DNA of 64,000 nt from CAVYTF01 sp963708205. GTDB lineage: Bacteria; Bacteroidota; Bacteroidia; Chitinophagales; Chitinophagaceae. Shown one piece after another: positions 51,122-60,738 of the stretch. Below the pieces are notes generated by a model that made no database searches, had not been told where the DNA came from, and was given only the letters and a program-made list of their open reading frames with translations. Location of the stretch: positions 2,480,001 to 2,544,000 of the forward strand of contig OY970196.1 of NCBI GenBank assembly GCA_963708205.1, read 5' to 3'. The translations under genes were made by a program, and so were the position numbers. The stretch's first letter is position 1. Each line of letters starts with the position of its first letter.

Positions 51122-52489
51122 TTAATGATTTGCTTTAATAATATTTTCTATCAAACTATCTATTGCCAAGCCGTCATAATTGCCACTGCTCATCAACACA
51201 AGCGTAGCATTTTTAAAATCATGTTGCAACAACCATTTTTCTAAATCTTTTTTATCATTCATCACGATCAAATTTTTTTTATCAAATCCGGTTTGAACAA
51301 CTTCTTTTGAAAGATCCGGCATTCTTTTTAATTCCAAAGCATGTTTCGAAAAAAATACAATTGCTTCATCAGCTTTATCCATTGAATTTTTATATTCATT
51401 CATAAAAGCTTCATTCAAGCTGCTAAATGTATGCAACTCGAAAACTGCAATTAATTTTCTGTAAGGAAATTGTAGCTTAAGTGCGTCAATAGTGGCTTTC
51501 AGCTTGCTCGGTGCATGCGCAAAGTCTCTGTAAATATTTGTCTGATCATTTGAAAATAATAGTTCCAATCTTTTTGTTGCGCCTGAAAATGAAGCAATGG
51601 CTTTAGTAAAAGATTTTGAGTTTATGCCTAATTCTTTGCAGACGAAAAACGCAGCATACAGGTTGAGTAAATTGTGATTACCAAAAACCTTTAACTCAGT
51701 TTTTTCTCCATCAATTTCTATAAAAGTTTTTCCTTCTATAATAACATGTTCAGGAATATTGTAAGGTTGATATCTTATATCTGAACGCAAATTTTCTTTT
51801 ACCAATTGATTTAAGGTTTTATCTGTTTCATTAAAAATCAATAAGCCATTTGGTTCAATTTTTTGAATGAATATTTTGAATTGATCGAGATACATTTCAA
51901 ATTTTGGAAACACATTGATATGATCCCATGCAATGCCGGTAATAATAGCAATATGCGGAAATAAGAAATGAAATTTTGGCCGCTTTTCTAGAGTACTTGC
52001 AGGATATTCATCGCCCTCGCAAATTATTAATGGCGCGTTCGTAATATTTACGCTTTGTTCAAAGCCTTCAAACTTTGCTCCAACTAAATAATCAAAGTCT
52101 TTTTTATTGTGTTTTAGCACATGCATTATCATGCTGGTCGTTGTGGTTTTGCCATGACTTCCTCCAACAACAACACGGATCTTATTAATACTTTCTTTAA
52201 AGATATATTCAGGAAAAGAATAAATCTTTAAACCAATTTGCTTGGCTTTTATCAGTTCGGGATTATCTTCCTTTGCATGCATGCCAAGTAACACAGCATC
52301 AATGTCTGGTTGAATATTTTCTTCATGCCAACCAATGTCTTTTGGTAAAATATTTTCCTGCGCAAGATTAGTTATCGCTGGTTCAAATATTTCATCATCA
52401 CTTCCCGAAACATCATAACCCATTTTTTTTAATGCAATTGCAAGTTGATGCATTACGCTGCCGCCAATTGCGATAAAGTGAATTTTCAT
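51122..52489 (-). CDS. mpl: UDP-MurNAc:L-alanyl-gamma-D-glutamyl-meso-diaminopimelate ligase
   Basis: Mpl reattaches recycled murein tripeptide to UDP-MurNAc. The 455-residue Mur ligase has IHFIAIGGSVMHQLAIALKK at the start (N-terminal nucleotide-binding part, 3-22), the ATP loop GGSHGKTTTTSM (about 108-119), CEGDEYPAST (about 157-166), and GATKRLELLF with YRDFAHAPSKLKAT in the C-terminal domain. The motif order distinguishes it from MurC. Together with the AmgK-MurU-like pair at 38728-40906 it indicates active peptidoglycan recycling and meso-diaminopimelate in the wall. Divergent from the small lipoprotein gene. Confidence 0.94.
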   Translation of the reverse strand: MKIHFIAIGGSVMHQLAIALKKMGYDVSGSDDEIFEPAITNLAQENILPKDIGWHEENIQPDIDAVLLGMHAKEDNPELIKAKQIGLKIYSFPEYIFKESINKIRVVVGGSHGKTTTTSMIMHVLKHNKKDFDYLVGAKFEGFEQSVNITNAPLIICEGDEYPASTLEKRPKFHFLFPHIAIITGIAWDHINVFPKFEMYLDQFKIFIQKIEPNGLLIFNETDKTLNQLVKENLRSDIRYQPYNIPEHVIIEGKTFIEIDGEKTELKVFGNHNLLNLYAAFFVCKELGINSKSFTKAIASFSGATKRLELLFSNDQTNIYRDFAHAPSKLKATIDALKLQFPYRKLIAVFELHTFSSLNEAFMNEYKNSMDKADEAIVFFSKHALELKRMPDLSKEVVQTGFDKKNLIVMNDKKDLEKWLLQHDFKNATLVLMSSGNYDGLAIDSLIENIIKANH

Positions 52490-52583
52490 TTTAATATAAA
52501 ATTAATCTTACAAATCAAAATAAAATGGAGCAACAGTCGTTTAATGATTTTGGCAGAATCAATTTATTAATTAAAATTTGTTT

Positions 52584-52709
52584 ATGAGAAAACTGTTACT
52601 TTATTCTTTATTTGCAGTGGTTGTTATTGGTTTTTCATCTTGCATAGCCTCACAAAATGGATATGGTGGTTGCCCAAGCCACGATAAAAACTTTTTCAGA
52701 AAGAATTAG
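52584..52709 (+). CDS. 41-residue lipoprotein
   Basis: ATG at 52584 opens a 41-codon frame ending in TAG at 52707-52709. It starts with a lipoprotein signal, MRKLLLYSLFAVVVIGFSSC, where Cys20 is the lipid site, followed by a short mature part with GYGGCPSHDKNFF. Short lipoproteins with a YGGCPS-like motif are seen in Bacteroidota genomes, as far as I recall. Its 3' end overlaps that of dapB, on the opposite strand, by 14 bp. It is too short for automated gene thresholds but has a clear signal and composition. No function known. Confidence 0.65.
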   Translation: MRKLLLYSLFAVVVIGFSSCIASQNGYGGCPSHDKNFFRKN

Positions 52710-53421
52710 CATCCAAAATATCCTTCATAGTAAAAATTCCTTTTTTATTTTGAATAAATTCGGCTGCCGCAACTGCACCTTGCGCAAAACCTTTTCTATT
52801 GTGAGCTGTGTGAATTATTTCAATATCATCAATGTCTGATTGATATTTTATTTTATGTGTTCCTGCAATTTCATCAATTCTTTTACTGATAATTTCAAGC
52901 TCTTCAGGTTGCTGATTTTTTTCATTTACCCATTTTTTCTTTGATGAATTTCTTTGCAATATTTGTTCCGCCAGAGTAATAGCAGTTCCGCTTGGCGCAT
53001 CTTTTTTTTGTGTGTGATGAATTTCTTCAAGCAATACATTATACTCTTTGTGAGAATTCAAAAGTGTTGCTACATATTTATTTATTTCAAAAAATAAATT
53101 CACGCCAATACTAAAATTACTCGCGTACAAAAAAGTTCCTTTTTTTTTAGCGCAATAATTTTCTGTTTCAGAATAATGCTGCAACCAACCTGTTGTGCCG
53201 GTAACAACGGGAATATTAGCATCAAAACATAATTTTAGATTTTGCAAAACATTCAATGCATTTGTAAATTCTATCGCAACATCAGCCGTTTGCAGATTTG
53301 ATATTGTCAGCTCCGATGTATTATTTGATGAAATTTTCAAGACAATCTCATGATGCTTCTTTAAAGCAATCTCTTCAATTGCTTTACCCATTTTGCCATA
53401 ACCTATAATTGCGATTTTCAT
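52696..53421 (-). CDS. dapB: 4-hydroxy-tetrahydrodipicolinate reductase
   Basis: DapB reduces 4-hydroxy-tetrahydrodipicolinate in lysine and diaminopimelate synthesis. The 241-residue protein has the N-terminal Rossmann motif IAIIGYGKMGKAIEEIA (2-18), VTGTTGW (about 73-79), the catalytic-His segment EIHHTQKKDAPSGTAITLAE (about 133-152) and a final AAAEFIQNKKGIFTMKDIL. It is somewhat shorter than the E. coli enzyme (about 273) but matches Bacteroidota forms. It is 37 bp downstream of the DUF5683 gene in a minus-strand run starting at parA. Confidence 0.96.
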   Translation of the reverse strand: MKIAIIGYGKMGKAIEEIALKKHHEIVLKISSNNTSELTISNLQTADVAIEFTNALNVLQNLKLCFDANIPVVTGTTGWLQHYSETENYCAKKKGTFLYASNFSIGVNLFFEINKYVATLLNSHKEYNVLLEEIHHTQKKDAPSGTAITLAEQILQRNSSKKKWVNEKNQQPEELEIISKRIDEIAGTHKIKYQSDIDDIEIIHTAHNRKGFAQGAVAAAEFIQNKKGIFTMKDILDANSF

Positions 53422-53458
53422 GAGCTAATTAGCATAAATGAGAGAAACTTCGTCAAGA

Positions 53459-54127
53459 TTATCTATCTAAATTAATTATTTTTTTCTCTGGCCATTTAAA
53501 ATTGAACACCAATCCAAGACCTGCAGTTTTTGAAACAGGATCATATTTTGGATTAACATTCATGCTTATATTATCACTTACATCAAAACCTTTCAAGTTG
53601 CCGAAAACAGTTGCATCCACAACATTTAAACCCCATGCAATAAAAAAATAAAGAACAGAATAATCGCGGTCTTTTCTAAATTCATTTCTATAATTCTGCA
53701 GATCAATTGCATCATCTGCTAAAGCAAATTGCTTCAGTTGCGGATAAATGTTTTGAAAATTTGCTGTATCATTTGCAACAATAACTGTGAAAGCATACGA
53801 CGTTCGTTTATACCATGTATTGTTATAAAAAAAAGTTACCGCAGGAATGGCAAGAGCCGCATAAACAATAGGAATTTTCCAATATTCATGATTGTATGCT
53901 TGTCCCCAGCCGGGAATAATAAGTGAGCGAATTGTTGCCTTATGCGGATCGTGCATGAACTTGGAAACTGAATCTTTTTTTGATATAGCTCTTGAAGAAT
54001 CTTTATGCGGAATTGGTTTTGTTTTGAGTAAATTTTGCGAACCTATATTTTGTTTTGCAGTATCCTGTGCATGCAAATAATTTGCAAAAAATAAACTAAA
54101 AAAAAGTATGAAAATTTTCGATCCCAT
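53459..54127 (-). CDS. DUF5683 protein
   Basis: The 222-residue protein has a signal peptide (MGSKIFILFFSLFFANYLHA), then a short polar stretch and two or three hydrophobic segments. IRSLIIPGWGQAYNHEYWKIPIVY (split as IRSLIIPGWGQAYN and HEYWKIPIVY, about 65-88) is the DUF5683 hallmark, with YNNTWYKRTSYAFTVIVAND and GLNVVDATVFGNLKGFDVS later. Such proteins are found just behind parAB in many Bacteroidota, which suggests a link to chromosome or envelope processes, but no function is proven. It lies 7 bp after parB. Confidence 0.92.
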   Translation of the reverse strand: MGSKIFILFFSLFFANYLHAQDTAKQNIGSQNLLKTKPIPHKDSSRAISKKDSVSKFMHDPHKATIRSLIIPGWGQAYNHEYWKIPIVYAALAIPAVTFFYNNTWYKRTSYAFTVIVANDTANFQNIYPQLKQFALADDAIDLQNYRNEFRKDRDYSVLYFFIAWGLNVVDATVFGNLKGFDVSDNISMNVNPKYDPVSKTAGLGLVFNFKWPEKKIINLDR

Positions 54128-54134
54128 GAAGTTT

Positions 54135-55052
54135 TTAACTCACCGGCGCATTCATTAATTCAAGCACTTTATTTAATTCATCTAATGAATAATATTCTAT
54201 GCTGATGCTTCCGGAACCTTTGCTGGTGTGCGTCATTTTTACTTTTGTTCCGAAATAAGATGCTAAATTATCTTCAATTTTTTTGTATGCAGGCTGCAGG
54301 TTGTTTTTTACGCCAGATTTAACAACAGGCTTATTTTTATAAAGATTTCGAACCAGCTCTTCTGTTTGCCTGACACTTAATTTTCTTTTTTTTATTTCAT
54401 TAAAAACAAATAATTGTTTATCAACTGTATCAATGTTTATCAATGCGCGCGCGTGTCCCATGCTTACTTCACCATTGCGAACTGCGAGCTGAATATCAGG
54501 TGGTAATTTTAATAATCGTATATAATTTGTAATCGTGCTGCGCTCTTTGCCCATGCGTTCTGCCACTTCTTCCTGGGTATAATTTATTTCGTCCATCATG
54601 CGCTTATAACTTAAGCCGATATCAATTGCATTAAGGTCTTCACGCTGCAAATTTTCCAATAATGCAAGCTCCAAAAGTTCATTATCATTTGCATGACGAA
54701 TATAAACAGGAACATCTTTTAAGCCTGCAATTTTAGCTGCGCGAAATCTTCTTTCGCCTGCAACCAATTGGTATTTTCCGGATGCAGTTTTTGAAACAGT
54801 TAATGGTTGAATGATATCATAAGTTTTAATGGATGCAGCAAGTTCATTCAACGAAATTTCATCAAAATTTTTTCTTGGATTTTTTGGATTGATCTGAATT
54901 TGCTCGACAGGAATGCGGGCTGCAGTAGTTACTTCTTCAACAATATGTGTTTTTAAATTGCCTGAAGTTGTTTTAAGATCGGCATCAATATTTTGTAATA
55001 AAGAGCGGATACCTTTGCCAAGCGCTTCTCTATTTTGTTTGGGAACAGTCAT
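54135..55052 (-). CDS. parB: Chromosome-partitioning protein ParB
   Basis: ParB binds parS centromere sites, spreads along DNA using CTP and works with ParA in chromosome segregation. The 305-residue protein has IPVEQIQINPKNPRKNFDE (about 47-65), the CTPase-related GERRFRAAKIAGL (about 98-110), ENLQREDLNAID (about 134-145) and a helix-turn-helix (YTQEEVAERMGKERSTITNY, about 157-176). The C-terminal dimerisation part is less conserved. It lies 58 bp after parA. No parS was recognised by eye in the window. Confidence 0.96.
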   Translation of the reverse strand: MTVPKQNREALGKGIRSLLQNIDADLKTTSGNLKTHIVEEVTTAARIPVEQIQINPKNPRKNFDEISLNELAASIKTYDIIQPLTVSKTASGKYQLVAGERRFRAAKIAGLKDVPVYIRHANDNELLELALLENLQREDLNAIDIGLSYKRMMDEINYTQEEVAERMGKERSTITNYIRLLKLPPDIQLAVRNGEVSMGHARALINIDTVDKQLFVFNEIKKRKLSVRQTEELVRNLYKNKPVVKSGVKNNLQPAYKKIEDNLASYFGTKVKMTHTSKGSGSISIEYYSLDELNKVLELMNAPVS

Positions 55053-55110
55053 GAATTTTTAAGGAATGTAAAAGGGTTTGAAAAAAATTTAATTGTAAAT
55101 TCAATCATAA

Positions 55111-55911
55111 TTATTCAATAATTCTTTCTTCATTGGTCATCTTAGTCATCTCATTTTTTTGTAAAACTTCTTTGGCAAGATTCAAATAATTAACAGCGCC
55201 TTTGCTGTCTGCATCATAGAGCACAACTGGTTTTCCGAAACTCGGCGCTTCACTAAGCCTTGTGTTTCTGTGAATGATTGTTGCGAAAACCATCTCATCA
55301 AAATGCCTGCGCACCTCACTTACTACTTGATTGCACAAGCGCAATCTTCCATCATACATCGTCATTAAAATTCCTTCAATTTGTAATTCTTTGTTCAATC
55401 TGTTTTGAACAATTTTTACTGTGTTTAATAATTTGCCTAAACCTTCTAAAGCAAAAAATTCGCATTGCACGGGAACAATTACGCTATGCGCGGCAGACAA
55501 TGCATTTACAGTCATTAAGCCTAACGATGGCGAACAATCTATAATTATGAAATCATAATTATCCTGAACATTTTCCAAAATTGATTTCAACACATTTTCT
55601 CTGTTTGGATAATTTATCATTTCAATTTCAAAACCAACCAGATCAATGTGCGAAGGGATTAAATCAAGGTATGAAATTTCTGTTTTCAGAATTACATCTT
55701 CAGCTGCTGCATTATTTACCATGCAATCGTACAAACTGTTTGTAACATTATGCAGATCAAAACCTACACCTGTTGTGCTGTTTGCCTGCGGATCAGCATC
55801 TACAAGCAAGGTCTTAAACTCAAGCACAGCAAGGCTTGCAGCTAAATTTATTGCCGTTGTTGTTTTTCCTACGCCACCTTTTTGGTTTGCCACGCCTATA
55901 ATTCTCGCCAT
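55111..55911 (-). CDS. parA: Chromosome-partitioning ATPase ParA
   Basis: ParA/Soj is the Walker-type ATPase partner of ParB. The 266-residue protein starts MARIIGVANQKGGVGKTTT, with deviant Walker A KGGVGKTT (11-18), LLVDADPQANST (about 37-48) and IIIDCSPSLG (about 115-124). I chose the ATG at 55911, since the conserved start motif begins there; 12 further codons upstream would add a non-conserved hydrophobic/basic stretch. It is first in the parA-parB-DUF5683-dapB run. Confidence 0.96.
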   Translation of the reverse strand: MARIIGVANQKGGVGKTTTAINLAASLAVLEFKTLLVDADPQANSTTGVGFDLHNVTNSLYDCMVNNAAAEDVILKTEISYLDLIPSHIDLVGFEIEMINYPNRENVLKSILENVQDNYDFIIIDCSPSLGLMTVNALSAAHSVIVPVQCEFFALEGLGKLLNTVKIVQNRLNKELQIEGILMTMYDGRLRLCNQVVSEVRRHFDEMVFATIIHRNTRLSEAPSFGKPVVLYDADSKGAVNYLNLAKEVLQKNEMTKMTNEERIIE

Positions 55912-56075
55912 TCTTTTTATATAAATTTTTATTAAGCCAAGCAGCAAAACTAATTTATGCCAATTTATTTTTCAATCAGCAATATTAGTTTTTTGACTGT
56001 TTTTTTAAAACTATTTTTATTAACATCATTAATTCACCAATCAATCAATCCTGTTTTAATTTGCAAAAAATTTGT

Positions 56076-57323
56076 ATGAGAAATTTTAGCGGTTGGTGGA
56101 TTGTGGTTTTAATTCTTTTGATCATTGACCTGTATGTTTTTAACGCGGTTCGCAGTCTTACACATCATAGCAATGAACGAACAAAACTCATTGTCTATTC
56201 GGCTTATTTATCGGTTTCGATTTTATGCATTTTAGTTATCATTCTTTTCCCATTCTTAACTTTTTTTCAAACACATCCTTTTTTGCGCAATTATCTTTTC
56301 GCAATAATCATCGGATTATTTTTTGCAAAAATTATTGCCTCTGTTTTTTTCCTGATTGATGATATCCGACGAGGAGCAGTTTGGTTGATGGGAAAAATTT
56401 TTCCAAACACAGGCGTAGATTTTGTGCAGGAAGACGGTCACATCAGTCGCTCTGTATTCCTTAGCTGGCTTGGCATTGGGCTTGGCGGCGGATTATTCGG
56501 AACGTTGATTTATGGTTTTTCAAATAAATATAATTACCAGGTAAAAAGAATAAAATTGTCTTTTAATAATTTACCTGCATCTTTTAAAGGATTAAAAATT
56601 TTGCAAATCAGTGACATTCACAGCGGCAGTTTTACAAATAAAAAAGCAGTTAGTCATGGGGTTGATATGATATTGAATGAGAAAGCTGATCTGATTTTAT
56701 TTACCGGAGATCTGGTAAATGACAGGGCTGATGAGATGAAAAATTACAAAGATGTTTTCAGCCGCGTTACAGCGCCAATGGGCGTTTTCAGCACATTGGG
56801 CAATCATGATTATGGTGATTATACAAGTTGGCCAAGTGATGAAGCAAAGAAAGAAAATTTGGAATGGTTAAAAAAAATTCATGCAGAAATGGGTTGGCGT
56901 CTTTTAATGAACGAGCATGTTGCGCTAACAAAAAATAATGAACAAATTGCTTTGATAGGAATTGAAAATTGGAGCGCATCAAATCGTTTTCCTAAATATG
57001 GCAGAATGGATCTTGCTTATCCCGGAAGCGAAAAATATCCTTTCAAAATTTTAATGAGTCATGACCCAAGTCATTGGGATGCGCAGGTTCGTCCAAATTA
57101 TCCGGATATTGATCTAACGCTAGCCGGGCACACGCACGGAATGCAATTTGGTGTGGAGCTGCCACATTTTAAATGGAGTCCGGTGCAATGGATGTACAAA
57201 GAATGGGCAGGGTTGTATGAAAAAGGAAAACAAAAATTGTATGTAAACAGAGGTTATGGATTTATCGGATATCCTGGAAGAGTTGGCATCTTGCCTGAAA
57301 TAACTGTTATCGAATTATCGTGA
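56076..57323 (+). CDS. Membrane-anchored metallophosphoesterase
   Basis: The 415-residue protein has four membrane segments in the N-terminal 150 residues (about 4-24, 40-65, 75-95 and 125-150) and a calcineurin-like phosphoesterase domain from about 165: LQISDIHSG (metal ligands Asp, His), FTGDLVNDRAD, LGNHDYGDY (about 240-248) and AGHTHGMQFG (about 350-359). This arrangement is that of YkuE-like/UDP-sugar hydrolase-related enzymes of the cell envelope. The substrate is unknown. I chose ATG 56076 rather than the TTG at 56061. It is monocistronic and divergent from parA. Confidence 0.93.
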   Translation: MRNFSGWWIVVLILLIIDLYVFNAVRSLTHHSNERTKLIVYSAYLSVSILCILVIILFPFLTFFQTHPFLRNYLFAIIIGLFFAKIIASVFFLIDDIRRGAVWLMGKIFPNTGVDFVQEDGHISRSVFLSWLGIGLGGGLFGTLIYGFSNKYNYQVKRIKLSFNNLPASFKGLKILQISDIHSGSFTNKKAVSHGVDMILNEKADLILFTGDLVNDRADEMKNYKDVFSRVTAPMGVFSTLGNHDYGDYTSWPSDEAKKENLEWLKKIHAEMGWRLLMNEHVALTKNNEQIALIGIENWSASNRFPKYGRMDLAYPGSEKYPFKILMSHDPSHWDAQVRPNYPDIDLTLAGHTHGMQFGVELPHFKWSPVQWMYKEWAGLYEKGKQKLYVNRGYGFIGYPGRVGILPEITVIELS

Positions 57324-57452
57324 AAATTTTTATAGCGGAGAAGTTTGAAAAATAATTTCTTAGGTTTCTTTTAACAACATAAATTAAATTCTAAACGTTT
57401 TTGCAGTCTTAAGGATGAACCTATTTTATTTTTTAAAACTAAATTAATAGCA

Positions 57453-58034
57453 ATGAAAAAAATCTTTTTATCAACCCTTGCAATTTTTTCTTTTGTAATT
57501 TTTACCAATGCACAAAGCTTGCATTTGGGTATAAAAGGTGGTGTAAATTTTAGTAAAGTAAGTGGTGAATCTTTCAACGATGGCTTCGATGCCGGTTTCC
57601 AGGTTGGTGGTTATGCTTCTTTAAATTTTAATAAATATTGGGGCATTCAGCCTGAAATTTTATTCAGCCAAACAAACACAAAGTATGATACTTCAACAAG
57701 CGAAATAGCAACACCTTCTTCCTTTAAAAATGTGCATCTTAATTATTTGAGTGTGCCGATCTTGTTAAAAATAAATGCATCAAAAATATTTTCAATCAAT
57801 GTTGGGCCGCAATACAGTATTTTAACTAACAGTCATCAAACAGTTTTGCAAAATGCCGGTGATGCAATAAAGCATGGCGATTTTGCCATGGTTGCAGGTG
57901 CGCAATTAAATTTTGGCGGAATAAATTTTTATGGAAGGTATAATATTGGTTTATCAAATTTGCATGATGTTGCAAATGAAGATACCTGGAAAAGCCAGCA
58001 AATACAATTAGGTATTGGTTTACGCCTTCTATAA
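57453..58034 (+). CDS. PorT-type outer-membrane beta-barrel protein
   Basis: The 193-residue protein starts with a signal peptide (MKKIFLSTLAIFSFVIFTNA) and then LHLGIKGGVNFSKVSGESF, the typical start of the outer-membrane beta-barrel (PorT-like, OMP_b-brl_2) proteins. It continues with alternating strands such as WGIQPEILFSQTN and YGRYNIGLSNLHDV, ending at IQLGIGLRLL. It is full length. Function unknown; proteins of this family are abundant in Bacteroidota outer membranes. A hairpin terminator lies at 58052. Confidence 0.93.
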   Translation: MKKIFLSTLAIFSFVIFTNAQSLHLGIKGGVNFSKVSGESFNDGFDAGFQVGGYASLNFNKYWGIQPEILFSQTNTKYDTSTSEIATPSSFKNVHLNYLSVPILLKINASKIFSINVGPQYSILTNSHQTVLQNAGDAIKHGDFAMVAGAQLNFGGINFYGRYNIGLSNLHDVANEDTWKSQQIQLGIGLRLL

Positions 58035-58051
58035 TAATTGAATTTTTTATG

Positions 58052-58083
58052 AAAAGCATTCATATTTTTTGAATGCTTTTTTT
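58052..58083 (+). terminator. Intrinsic terminator after the beta-barrel gene
   Basis: AAAAGCATTCA (58052-58062) pairs with TGAATGCTTTT (58070-58080) around a short T-rich loop, followed by TTT. Confidence 0.85.
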
Positions 58084-58203
58084 ATGTCAATTTGAGATGA
58101 AAATTCGTGTTTCGCGGCTTTGGCATTTTTATTGACCTTTGAAAGGTTTTAAATTTTAGAATATTTTTTAGTTGGGAAATGACAATTTGGCTATAGAATT
58201 AAA

Positions 58204-60609
58204 ATGCTTATGAAGAAAGAAAATTATTTTTTACGACCTGAAGACGATAGTGATTTTTTACCGATCATTCCTATAAATGAAAATGATATTGATGATAAAA
58301 ATTTAGTTATTCCTGACTCACTTCCTTTGCTGCCGTTGCGTAACACTGTATTGTTTCCTGGTGTTGTGCTTCCGATAACTGTTGGCAGAGATAAAAGTAT
58401 TAAAGCTGTAAACGATTCATACAAAGGCAATAAATTAATTGGCGTGCTTGCGCAAATAGATGCATCAATTGAAGAGCCTTTAATAAAAGATTTATGCAAA
58501 ACAGGCACCGTTGCTAAAATAGTAAAGCTGATAAAAATGCCTGACGGCGGCACCACTGTAATTATACAAGGCAAAAAACGTTTTAGCCTGCTCGATATAA
58601 TTTCAGAAGAGCCTTACTTCAAAGCAAACATTCAATTATTGCCTGAAGATATTATTCCTTCGGGAGAAAATTTTAATGCATATACTTCAACGATCAAAGA
58701 TCTTGCATCGCAGATAATTCAGCTTTCTCCAAATCTTCCGACAGAAGCTTCTATCATTTTAAAAAATATTGAGCATCCTTCATTTTTAATAAATTTTGTT
58801 AGCAGCAATCTTAATAGCGATATTCCCGAAAAACAAATGTTGCTCGAGATTGATGATATAAAATTAAGGTCTGAAAAGTTGGTTGGATTGCTGCAGCGCG
58901 AATTGCAATTTGCAGAATTAAAAAATAAAGTAACCAACAAAACCCGCACTGAGCTTGATAAGCAGCAGCGCGATTATTTTTTGCAGCAACAACTCAAAAG
59001 TATAAAAGATGAACTTGGCGGCGATTCTAATGAACGGGAAATAAATGAGATGAAGAAAAAAGCTGAATCAAAAAAATGGCCGGAGGCAGCGAAAAATTTA
59101 TTCAAATCAGGAGTGGAGAAATTGGAAAGAATGCATCCAAGCACGCCTGATTATTCTGTTGTTTACAATCATCTTGACTTAATGTTGGATTTGCCGTGGG
59201 AAGATTATACAACGGATAGTTATGATTTGAAAAAAGCAAAACAAGTGCTTGATGAAGATCATTATGGAATGAAAAAAATCAAAGAACGCATCTTGGAGTA
59301 TCTCGCTGTTTTGAAATTAAAAGGTGATATGAAAAGTCCAATACTTTGTTTTGTTGGTCCTCCAGGAATTGGCAAAACATCCTTGGGCAGAAGTATTGCA
59401 CATGCAATCGGAAGAAAATATGTTCGCGTAAGTTTAGGAGGTTTGCATGATGAAAGTGAAATTCGCGGCCACCGCAAAACCTACATTGGCGCGATGCCCG
59501 GAAGAATTTTACAAAATATACGAAAGGTAAAATCATCCAATCCTGTAATGATTTTGGATGAAATTGATAAAACAGGAAATGATTTTCGTGGCGATCCTTC
59601 ATCTGCATTGCTCGAGGTGCTTGATCCCGAACAGAATCATACTTTTTATGATAATTATCTTGAGCTGGAATATAATTTAAGCAAGGTTTTATTTATTGCA
59701 ACAGCAAACAATGTTCAAAATATTCAGCCCGCTTTGCGTGATCGTTTGGAGATAATTGATTTAAGCGGCTATGCAATCGAAGAAAAAGTTGAGATAGCAA
59801 AAAGACATTTAATTCCGAAGCAAAAAGATGCCCATGGATTAAAAAAAATTCCGTTTAAAATAAGTGATACGGTTCTGGAAAAAATAATTCAAAACTATAC
59901 AAGGGAAAGTGGTGTGAGGGAACTGGATCGGCAACTTGCAGGCATTATGCGCCATGAAGCGAAAGAGTTTGCAATGAAAAATAAAATTAAACCAACGCTT
60001 CTGAATACTGATGTAGAAAGAATTTTGGGCAGACCAAAATATAGCAATGAAATCTACAAAACAGCAAATATGGCGGGGGTTACTGTTGGTCTTGCATGGA
60101 CGTATGTTGGCGGTGATATTTTATTTATAGAAACTGTTTTAAGTGATGGAAAGGGTGAGTTGAAGCTCACCGGAAATTTAGGGAATGTTATGAAAGAAAG
60201 TGCTTCAACCGCACTAACTTATTTGCAGGCAAACGCTAAGAAAAATAATATTGATCCAAATATTTTTAATAAAAGAAACGTGCATATACATGTGCCTGAA
60301 GGCGCAGTGCCGAAAGATGGGCCGAGCGCTGGAATCACAATGCTGACGTCGCTTACAAGCGCTTTTACCGGCAGAAAAGTAAAGCCTTATTTAGCAATGA
60401 CTGGTGAAATTACTTTACGCGGACAAGTATTGCCGGTGGGCGGAATTAAAGAAAAAATTCTTGCTGCAAAACGTGCAGGCTTAAAAGAAATTATTCTTTG
60501 TTCACAAAACGAAAAAGATGTGCAGGAAATTGATAACACTTTTATAAAAGGCGTCCAGTTTCACTATGTTAAAAACATGCAACAGGTGCTTGATATAGCG
60601 CTGGTTTAA
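58204..60609 (+). CDS. lon: ATP-dependent protease Lon
   Basis: Lon degrades misfolded and regulatory proteins in the cytoplasm. The 801-residue protein contains the N-terminal LON substrate-binding domain (about 38-235, with LPLLPLRNTVLFPGVVLPI), the AAA+ module with Walker A GPPGIGKTS (385-393), DEIDKTGNDF (Walker B region) and sensor motifs, and the protease domain with catalytic Ser708 in PKDGPSAG and Lys751 in GGIKEKILAAK. The Ser-Lys spacing of 43 matches E. coli Lon. All parts are intact. An ATG two codons downstream (58210) is an alternative start. Confidence 0.98.
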   Translation: MLMKKENYFLRPEDDSDFLPIIPINENDIDDKNLVIPDSLPLLPLRNTVLFPGVVLPITVGRDKSIKAVNDSYKGNKLIGVLAQIDASIEEPLIKDLCKTGTVAKIVKLIKMPDGGTTVIIQGKKRFSLLDIISEEPYFKANIQLLPEDIIPSGENFNAYTSTIKDLASQIIQLSPNLPTEASIILKNIEHPSFLINFVSSNLNSDIPEKQMLLEIDDIKLRSEKLVGLLQRELQFAELKNKVTNKTRTELDKQQRDYFLQQQLKSIKDELGGDSNEREINEMKKKAESKKWPEAAKNLFKSGVEKLERMHPSTPDYSVVYNHLDLMLDLPWEDYTTDSYDLKKAKQVLDEDHYGMKKIKERILEYLAVLKLKGDMKSPILCFVGPPGIGKTSLGRSIAHAIGRKYVRVSLGGLHDESEIRGHRKTYIGAMPGRILQNIRKVKSSNPVMILDEIDKTGNDFRGDPSSALLEVLDPEQNHTFYDNYLELEYNLSKVLFIATANNVQNIQPALRDRLEIIDLSGYAIEEKVEIAKRHLIPKQKDAHGLKKIPFKISDTVLEKIIQNYTRESGVRELDRQLAGIMRHEAKEFAMKNKIKPTLLNTDVERILGRPKYSNEIYKTANMAGVTVGLAWTYVGGDILFIETVLSDGKGELKLTGNLGNVMKESASTALTYLQANAKKNNIDPNIFNKRNVHIHVPEGAVPKDGPSAGITMLTSLTSAFTGRKVKPYLAMTGEITLRGQVLPVGGIKEKILAAKRAGLKEIILCSQNEKDVQEIDNTFIKGVQFHYVKNMQQVLDIALV

Positions 60610-60698
60610 AATTATTGCAATTCTTTCACAACCTTTGGTAAGAAAATTTCGTTTATATAAGCAATCAATTTCATATTGGTTGTTTTAAGGGTTAAAGT

Positions 60699-60731
60699 AA
60701 TTCCTCCATTTTTATGGAGGAATTTTTATTA
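60699..60731. terminator. Bidirectional terminator between lon and mgtC
   Basis: AATTCCTCCAT and ATGGAGGAATT form a perfect 11-bp stem around a TTTT loop, flanked by T- and A-rich sequence, between convergent genes. Confidence 0.8.
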
Positions 60732-60738
60732 AGCATAA

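Noticed and set aside
55052..55110. parS site near parAB
   Set aside because: No 16-bp palindrome of the TGTTCCACGTGGAACA type was found by eye here or elsewhere in the window.
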